A DNA stretch of 64,000 nt from Naematelia aurantialba (taxonomy: Eukaryota; Basidiomycota; Tremellomycetes; Tremellales; Naemateliaceae), in assembly GCA_021527695.1 (NCBI GenBank), contig JAKFAO010000004.1:1281001-1345000 (forward strand), given 5' to 3'. Under the pieces are notes generated by a model, which was not told the DNA's origin, ran no database searches, and worked only from the letters and a program-made list of their open reading frames with translations. This document shows, one piece after another, positions 56,768 through 64,000 of this stretch. The position numbers and the translations under genes were made by a program. The stretch's first letter is position 1; every line of letters begins with the position of its first letter.

Positions 56768-58870
56768 ATGGTCTACTCGCCCTCGCCCACCGACATGCAG
56801 AGCTCTTTCGACATCGACCTCGGTACGTATTGTCTCCTCCGAGGTCGCCCAGTACTCTCCTCAACCCTTATACTTTCAGCTGGTGGAGGCAGAAAGCAGC
56901 CAGCATTGCTGGGGAAGCACGAGGGAGAAGGACTTCTCGAAGGAATGAAGAATGCTGATGGACCCAGTCGTAGGGGTGCTAAGCAAGACCTTGTTCTCTC
57001 CGTTCTTCTGCGCGCTCGTCCCGCTCACTCTACTCTCTCAAGTCCACTCGACCTCCCATCCAGTCTTCGTCGCCTCATATGTGTGGACCGCACTGGTCCT
57101 GACCTCCAGTGAGCTACCCATGCCGGGGTGGTTGACGATTATGCGCGACCTCAAGCTTACGAAGCCAGGTGTACTGAGGCACCTGGACAGAGTGTATGTG
57201 AACCATGGCGCTGGTGCATCGCTGTTGTTTGCTCCGCCAAAGTTGGATTGGGGAGAGCAGGTCGTGTTGATCACTGGAGGTGAGTCTTCATCTGTTCATA
57301 CAGCAACAAGGCAGCGGCGGTCTCTGGCCACGTTACTTGCTTTGATGATGCAAGCGCTCTATCACAGGAGCTACATGACGCCTCGACTATCTCTAACACG
57401 CTGACGCACTGCGAAGGAGGCAGTGGAATCGGCCGACTGCTGGCAGAGACACTGGCACTGCGAAACGTCTCCGTCGTCGTTCTGACCAAGTATCTTCCAG
57501 AGTACGACTCTGACATTGATAACGGTGAGCTGTTACCCTCACTGCTACACCGATACTTCATGGATAAGTCGATATCTACACCTGTCCTTGTCTTTACTCC
57601 GCTACTGGTCGTGCAGTTGGTGCTGATGCGTTCTGCGACAGGCAATATACATACCTACATCTGCGATGTCTCAGACTACAAGCAAGTCCAGTCGACAGCT
57701 CAGAAGGTCCGCGAGGAGGTCAGCTGTCCGACGCAGAGTTGTTGGAGCAGGGTACACTGATGCTCTTAGGTTGGCGATCCCACGGTGCTGGTGAATAACG
57801 CGGGCACCCTCAAGGGCAAGCTTCTGCTTGACCTGACGGAAGGGGATATCACAGAGTGCGCTTTAAACTGTCTCTCCATGACTCTTCCGGTTCAACCCAG
57901 ACTCTCTCCCTCTCCTTTCCCTCCCGCCCTCCGGCATGCTCTCGCATGTCTCGCCCTCGTTGCCTATGTCTCCATCTTGTCATTGAAATACACGACCTCC
58001 GAGGCCCACTAGACTGTATGTTTGCTGACCGAGCGGGATAGCTCGTTCGGCGCCAACACGCTCGCACACTTTTGGATCCTCAAGACGTTCCTCCCTGCAA
58101 TGCTGAAGCGGGGGACGGGCCACATTGTCAGCGTTTCGAGCATTCTTGGGCTTGTCGGTGCGGCTCAGATGAGTGAGTCAGGATCCTTGGATCTATCTAC
58201 TGGGTGCTACGCTCTGCGCGACGCTACCTTCTCGGGGCGAGGCACCTACTCGCGGGTTGCTGAAGCTAGAAATGGAGCTCGAAATATAAGCTGACAGCGT
58301 CTCGAGCCGACTATTGCGCTTCCAAAGCCGCCCTGATCAGCTTACACGATACACTCCGTGCCGAGTTAGACCAACGGTCAGTCCTCGCATTCCATCTTCC
58401 TCCGGCGTCTCAGTTTCTCTTCTCTCTTCCCCTCCATTCTCGTCGGTCCTCTCTCTTCGGCCTCTTCTCTTCTGTCTTCCCTCACGCTTCTTGCATCACG
58501 CAAACGCAGCGCAAGCAGAGATGACAGTGGCTAGGTACCTCACCCCGGCGATCCGCACGACGCTCGTCCTGCCCTCGCTCATCCAGACGAACCTCTTTCA
58601 AAACGTCCAACTCCCGGCGTCCCGATTCTGGCGCTTTGTAGCCCCGACAGTCCCGCCGCACCACGTCGTCAAGGAGATCATACAGGCGCTGGACGCACAG
58701 GAAAGCAAAGTGATCCGACTGCCATTTTATTCTCAGGCCGCGAGGGTGCTGGGTAGCGGGGTCGGACTCGTTCCGCGCTGGCTCAAGGACCTGCTATCGT
58801 GGGTAAGTCGCGTCCGCTCCAGGTTCCTTGAATATGTGCTCGCTTCATTCAGGCCGACCAGGCAGAATAG
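56768..58870 (+). CDS. Membrane-associated short-chain dehydrogenase/reductase (SDR16C-like)
   Basis: The N-terminus MVYSPSPTDMQSSFDIDL is followed by hydrophobic segments (SPFFCALVPLTLLSQV, PVFVASYVWTALVL), so the protein is probably anchored in the ER or lipid droplets. The Rossmann fold has TGGGSGIGRLLAE (TGxxxGIG, joined across an intron), ICDVSD, VLVNNAGTLKGKLLLDL, GHIVSVSSILGLVG (catalytic Ser) and YCASKAALISLHDTL (YxxxK). The layout resembles the retinol/steroid dehydrogenase group (SDR16C, RDH10/HSD17B11-like). Introns are many and short; the last one (from 58803) gives an ending WADQAE at 58870. Without it the frame would run to 58922. The substrate is unknown. Confidence 0.85.
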
Positions 58871-59383
58871 GCTAGGACTCCGCGCCGGTGTATCCGAAGG
58901 CTATGGCTGGCTGACGCAGTAGATGGGGAATGCCGATCAATCGATGGCTGCGTATGGACCGAGACCAGATGCGGGCGAGAGGCTTCCGGCTGAGCGGGCG
59001 GAGCGGTCACAACAGGAGCTCTTACATCCCAAACGCGAGTAGCAAGGCGAAAGTAAAAGGCTACATAGCCCACTCAACAACACTACTATACCATGCATGG
59101 GACTAGAGCCACACATAGGTCCAGCCTTGGTGTGAGGAAGCACTGGTGGTGTGGAGCCTGCGCTCACTCGCGAGCACCGCATGTGTCAATCATGTAAAGA
59201 GTCATGTACTATACATATGGACATGTATAGTCCTAGTATAGATAACATCCCGCCAGCGGCGCTGCATGCTAGCCGTGGCTCCTTCGGCCTGATACCGCAC
59301 CACGGTGTTTGGCCCCACGACGCCTCACCCAAGATGTCGCACTCCACGATGTCGCACTCCACGATGCCGCACTCCGCGCGACC
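58871..59383. other. Convergent 3' region SDR / SEC39
   Basis: The 513 bases lie between two convergent stop codons. The only distinct feature is a 15-base triplicate near the SEC39 stop. Confidence 0.4.
59333..59377. repeat. Three copies of a 15-base unit (GATGTCGCACTCCAC type)
   Basis: GATGTCGCACTCCAC, GATGTCGCACTCCAC and GATGCCGCACTCCGC follow one another just beyond the SEC39 stop codon. Confidence 0.8.
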
Positions 59384-62300
59384 TCACCCCGAGATCTCGT
59401 TCTCGTCGGCGCCGAGTAACCACCCTACGCCCTTGACGAGCGCCCTGCGCGCGCCTTGTCTCACGCGCTCTCCGTCGCCCGTATCGAACATTTCTGCGAA
59501 ATCTCTCTCTCCGCCCCGATCCCCGTCACCCACTTCGATCCCCTCTCCCATTCCGCCTCTGGACCCCGCACCGACTCCCCTCTCTCCTGCTCTCCAGTCT
59601 CTCTCTCCCGCTCTCCAGTCTCTCTCTCCCCCTCTCCAGTCTCCGCCACTTTGCACAGTCCCATGGCCATGGCCGTGCCCCCCGTATCCCGGTCCAAGTC
59701 CAAGCCCTGCTGCAGCATCGCCCGGGTCTCTCGACCGAGAGCTAGACCGCGAGAGTGAGAGCGCACTGAATGCCCCGCTCGGGAGGGTAGGCGACGTGCC
59801 GAATCCCCGTAGGTGCAGCCTGTCGCCCAGGTCCAGTGCTATCTTGGCTGCTCGCGCTGCTGTCCTCGACCCGAGGACTCGATCGTCTCCTGTTCCAGAG
59901 CGTCCGAGCCGCAACGAAGAGGACCTCGATGGCGGGGACGGGTTAGATACCCCACCACCACTACCACTTCCATGACCACCACCAACACCGCCCCTGCCGT
60001 TCTGCCGAGTCCGTGGCAATGTCGATTGCGAGCCAAGATCGCCAGCAAGACGACGCCGTTTCGCCGCTTCGGCAAGCTTCATCTGTCCCCTCTCGACCGC
60101 GCGCCACTTCCCGAGGATAGCGGGTATCTTCTCCGCCGGACAGATCTCCACTGCCTGGCCGAGGAGGAGCATCTTCTGAGGCGTCGAGCTGTACTCTGGC
60201 TGTCCGCCGAGCTCGGCACACAATCTCCAGCAGGCGTCGCGGAGTCTCGCTCGAGGCGAGTCCCCAGGTACGGTAGGAGCCTCGTGAGTAACGGCCGAGG
60301 CGGTGGAAGTTGAGGTTGAGGTCGGAGTGGACTTCGCCGTTCGAGCCTTGGCAAGCGCGACCATCGCCTGGACATGCTCATACGCCCGCTCGAAATCTCC
60401 ATGCCGCATCGCACTATCCGCCAGCATGCCCAACACCTCCCCGCGCGCCGTGGCGTTCTTGTTTCCCAGCTTCTCGGATAGCTCAAGCACGATCTCAGAG
60501 TGCCGGTACGCGTCGTCCGATGTGGAGAGGACGAGACGGACGAGTTCGAGTTTGTTGGGTGTGTGGCGGATTTCCAGGGGGGAGAGGGAAGAGGACGGGT
60601 TGGACGGGGAAGCGAGGTTGTATGTTGTGAGGCGGGAGGTCGCTTCGATGAAAGAGCGTTCAGAGGCGATGGCGGGAGACGGGCGCGCGACGGTCAAGCT
60701 ATTTGTGTTAGTGACGAGGGCGATGGGAAAGCGAAAGCGGCTTGGCGGGGCGTGGGGAGCGAAGGGAAAAAGGGAAGAAGGGAAGGAGGGAAGAGGGAAG
60801 AGGGAAGAGGGAAGAAGGGAAGAAGGGAAGAAGGGAAGAAGGGAAGAAGGGAAGAAGGGAAGAAGCAACGGGAACTCACCAATCGTAGGCTAACTTCATA
60901 TCGCCTGTATGGATATTCCCCGACTCTGCATTCTCGTAAAACTCGCGCGAGCAGGCCAACACGACACCCTCGACGAGCTGGAATGGCAGACCGTGGTCGA
61001 TCTCGAGCTTGCGGATCATCTTCCGGGCGATATCGAAGCCTGGCGCGTTAATTGGTGCACCCACATCTAGTTTCGGTGGTGCTCCTTTCCCTTTACACAT
61101 CGCCCTTCCTCTTCGCTCTTCACTCCACTGTTCCCTCTCCCCGTTTACACTTCCCTCTTTGTCTCTTCTCTCTTTCTCTTTCCCCTTCACCCCACGCTTC
61201 ACTCCTCACTCTCCACTCCTCAGGCTTTGCTCCTCACGCATGCACTTCCGAACCGAGACAAGAAGCCCGCCAAAGCCCGCAATGTGACTCATGACCAACC
61301 AGCACACACCCAAGAGACTCACGACCAGAAGCCAGCACGCCCCCCAGGTACACCCTCATCATAGTCCTCATACGACAACATCCCAAACGCCCCTCTTAAC
61401 AGCGCATCAGCCCCCCCATTCAACTTCTTCATGTCCGCCCACAACGCCTCCCAGCGCCGTTCATCCAGCCCCCTACCCGCTTGACGGCGACACATCTTCT
61501 CGGCCAACTCTAGCTGTTCACTCCCGTCCCTCGCTGACTGGAGCAAGAACCTCAGCTGGACCGCGACGTCCCAGCGGGCCAGGATCTCCCCGCTCTCCAG
61601 ATGGACGTCCAGGATGTCCAGGGCGCGCGAGAGCGAGGCGAACGGCAGCGGATGGAAGAATATGAAGAGGTCTTTAGAGGTCGGCGGGGCGATCCCTGCT
61701 TTGGTCGGTCTCACAAACGTGGCGATGGCGTCGAGGGTCGATGCCGTCGCTTCTTTATCGCTCTCCAGGTCTCCGCCCGACACGTCCCACACGGGAAGGC
61801 ACTCGAAGATAGCTGACATGGTCGCCCATACGTCTCGTGCGTCGGATCCGTACAGGCACGCCAAAGCCAGTCGAGCGACGTCTTGGTCGTTCCGCACGAT
61901 CCGCTCGGACGACGCAAGCGTCGCTTTCGATTGCTCGAACACCGGCAGCGCGAGATGAAGCGGCAGAGAGAGGATGCTATCGTGCAGGTATCGCTCGACA
62001 AGCTTCGCGTCGGGTCTACCCGCTCGTTCTGCCCGTGATTCCAGGACGTGGAGATACGGCAAGACTAGACGGCGGATGTCGCGAACGACAGTATCGGCTG
62101 TGGAGTTCGATAAATACGCGTGAACAATCTTTGCTTCTGGAGCTGTGCGCCACGTCGATAGAGTCCATTCGGCTTGCTGAACAGGCGAGAGATTTGCGTC
62201 GTAGACGAGTTTGGAGAGAAGGGAGAGGTCCTCGCCCAGGATATCGAGCGACGTGATGCCTTGTGACGCGCCTTGCTGCACCCACGCCAGCTGCAGGTCG

Positions 62301-63500
62301 ACGAGGCCAAACGTATCAAGAGAGGCGATGCGGGATTCGTACCACGCCGCAATATCTTCTGCCAGTCGAGGTTTGTCATTTGGAGCAAGGGAAGGAAGGG
62401 ACTGAGGTGTGTCATGTGTGGCAAGGGATAGGGATGCATCGTTCGTAGGAAGGGAAGACAACGATTGAACAGGGTAAAGGAAGATCAATAGAGCATCAAG
62501 GAAGGAACGAGGCGACGACGGGGTAAAGGGAACCTCGTTACCGTCTCTGTCGAGCACAGGCAACAGCCCCGCATCATGCAGATCTCGGGGATTCGTCCAC
62601 GCTGGAAAAGCATCTAGCAGAGCGACGCGGAAGGGCCAGAGGACGTCATGATGCCGAGTCCATAGAATCTTGAACGCGGCGATCTGGCCGCCACATGCCA
62701 GACCCAGTGCGGTATCCACAACGGACGTGACCAGGAACTCTGCCAGGCTGAGAGACTCCTCATCGAGCAGAATCGGTTCACCGTCCTCGGCAGGGGAGTC
62801 CGGAATGGTTGTCGGATCTGGTGCCAGGCCGGCATCAGAGGCGGTATCCGAGACAGCATCGTCCCATGGGTCGTCGAGCGGGACATCCTCTGCTTCTTCA
62901 CTGGTTTCGGCCCACGGATCATCGAGCTCTACCGCCTCTTCCGCGATCCCATCCAGCTCCCCATCAACTGCCTCCACTGCCCTTACTACCTCTACTGCCG
63001 GATCCACCGCCGCTCCACGTTCTAAAGGAGCGCGATCGTCCGCTACCGACCTCGACGAGGACGGACCTTGCGGAGAGGGGAACAGCGAGTCGAACGATGT
63101 CCAATCGAGTGCGGACTTGGTGTAATTGAGCAAGTGCTTCAATAACACTCCTAGCGTCAGGCTGTCCAGCAGATATCTTTTCCAGCGCTTGTGTCCACGT
63201 CTCCACCGGGACAAGTCGCCAATCCACCGGGTCCGCGGCCGCGACCGCAGCCTTCACGAGTCCCTCCAAGCTCGACAACACGCCCTGGTCCCTCGGTTCT
63301 GCGGCATCCAAGACTAATCTTGCTGTTCTGGAATTCCCAATTTCCCGATTGATAAAAAGATCTCGGCATTGCGAGAGCGCCTCCAGGTCGGTGAGAGGGG
63401 CGAGCGCCGTGGTGATTGCCTCGAATGTGATGTCGGCTTCTGCGGCAATCACGTCACGCAGACTCAGAGTTGGGGGCTTTTCCGGCTCGGGCGCCTCCAT
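59384..63500 (-). CDS. SEC39: Sec39-domain protein, Dsl1/NZR vesicle-tether subunit (NBAS/SEC39-like)
   Basis: Sec39 (NBAS in animals) is a helical-rod subunit of the Dsl1 complex that tethers Golgi-derived COPI vesicles to the ER. The start MEAPEPEKPPTLSLRDVIAA at 63500 is an ATG. Visible blocks include LIVESKxx-like LLVYTKS-type helices: LNYTKSALDWTSFDSLF, LAEFLVTSVVDTALGLACGG, FKILWTRHHDVLWPFRVALL, DAFPAWTNPRDLHDAGLLP, EDIAAWYESRIASLDTFGLV and LQLAWVQQGASQGIT. Later LPLHLALPVFEQSKATL, and in the C-terminal exons IARKMIRKLEIDHGLPFQLV and MLADSAMRHGDFERAYEHV match the Sec39 C-terminal domain. Compared with the family the tail is extended by a Gly/Arg/Ser-rich low-complexity region. Introns lie near 63120-63140, 60890 and 60700-60880; the last is filled by a purine repeat. 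Confidence 0.85.
59588..59645 (-). repeat. In-frame repeat encoding GERDWRA units
   Basis: Three imperfect 21-base copies encode (G/A)GERDWRAGERDWRAGER in the low-complexity tail of the SEC39-like protein. Confidence 0.75.
60760..60866 (+). repeat. Purine repeat (GGGAAGAA / GGGAAGAG units) in a SEC39 intron
   Basis: Over a dozen 7-8 base purine units follow one another with little change, filling much of an intron. The transcript therefore carries a long CU tract. Confidence 0.85.
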
Positions 63501-64000
63501 CGCGCTTGCTACGTGGGCACAGGCTGACCTCGGCGAGAAGGCAACTCAGCTGTCGCAGTCTTCTTTGCCAAGTCATGAGCCTTCCAGAAATGCAGGAGAC
63601 GAACTCGCAATGACCCCGACCACGTGGCACTTTATTCGGGCTTCCCGATAAGACTCTTGCGGTGGCGTTTCAGATCTCATTGGATCCTCGCATGGTAAGA
63701 TGCAATATCACCGCGACCCGGGTATTCCAGTTGTCTACTGTGCGTCTAGATTCGTGAATAGGCTCCCAAAGACTCGTGAGCCGTTCATGAGCGACGCAGT
63801 GACGATGCATGTGGCAGAGCGGTGGTTTGACGACGGCGGAGAATTTCCCAGCAACATGAGTATTCGTCATGAACAAAACAGTGTCTCTCGACGATCAGGC
63901 ACGGCTTCAGACGTTTCAGTTGATTTCTGGTGAAATCATGATTAGTGTACGCAGCGCTCGAGGACATTTTGGCCTCCGGGAAGAACGACAGAATACCATA
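63501..64000. other. Right-edge region upstream of SEC39
   Basis: The last 500 bases should contain the SEC39 promoter. Short open frames exist on both strands near the edge, but none shows recognisable content, so a gene running off the edge cannot be confirmed. Confidence 0.35.

Noticed and set aside
59151..59975. Plus-strand 274-codon open frame opposite SEC39
   Set aside because: It is the antisense of the Gly/Arg repeat tail of SEC39, Pro/Ser-rich with no domain.

Overview
The window is nuclear DNA of a basidiomycete fungus. Nearly every gene is cut by very short introns (about 34-120 nt, mostly 45-60 nt) with GT..AG ends. Gene density is high, coding GC is moderately high, and the gene set is eukaryotic (mitoribosome, COP9 signalosome, gamma-tubulin complex, Dsl1 tether, Sen1, XPF). 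The intron style and protein flavour fit Tremellomycetes (Cryptococcus/Trichosporon relatives) best; this placement is inference, as no search was possible. No rRNA, convincing tRNA, transposon or CRISPR array was seen.

Layout. 1-10.1 kb: a pseudouridine-phosphate glycosidase/PfkB kinase fusion running off the left edge (-), MRPL32 (+), a family-16 lysine methyltransferase (+), an ARL3/ARFRP1-type GTPase with a His/Asp-rich insertion (-), and a conserved protein of unknown function (-). 10.7-16 kb: a FEN2/LIZ1-like transporter (-) and a 2-oxoglutarate/Fe(II) oxygenase (+). 16.3-23.1 kb: a gene-poor stretch holding only short, Ser/Pro-rich or acidic unrecognised minus-strand genes separated by long spacers and poly-C tracts. 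23.5-32.8 kb: nitronate monooxygenase (-), CSN3 (+), a GCP5/6-like gamma-tubulin complex protein (-), and a secreted CE1-type esterase (-). 33.3-35.1 kb: a ten-exon secreted protein with six C-X13-C repeats, nearly one per exon, and Kex2-like dibasic sites. 35.9-42.9 kb: SEN1 (+). 43.1-51.1 kb, all minus: a membrane protein with charged repeats, a CMGC-like pseudokinase, and an FCP1/NLI-type HAD protein with a DLNG active site. 51.4-58.9 kb: an Aim41/YqeY-like mitochondrial protein (-), RAD1/XPF (+), and a membrane-associated SDR (+). 59.4-63.5 kb: SEC39/NBAS-like tether subunit (-).

Most genes are unlinked housekeeping functions; I see no metabolic gene cluster. The parts most worth following up are the C-X13-C repeat secreted protein (33.3-35.1 kb), the pseudokinase (46.8-48.3 kb), the repeat membrane protein (43.1-46.5 kb), the ARL3 insertion (6.5 kb) and the orphan-gene island (16-23 kb). 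Gene spans run from the start-codon side to the stop codon and include introns. Where exon limits are listed, they were chosen so that reading phase is kept across GT..AG introns; the others are approximate.
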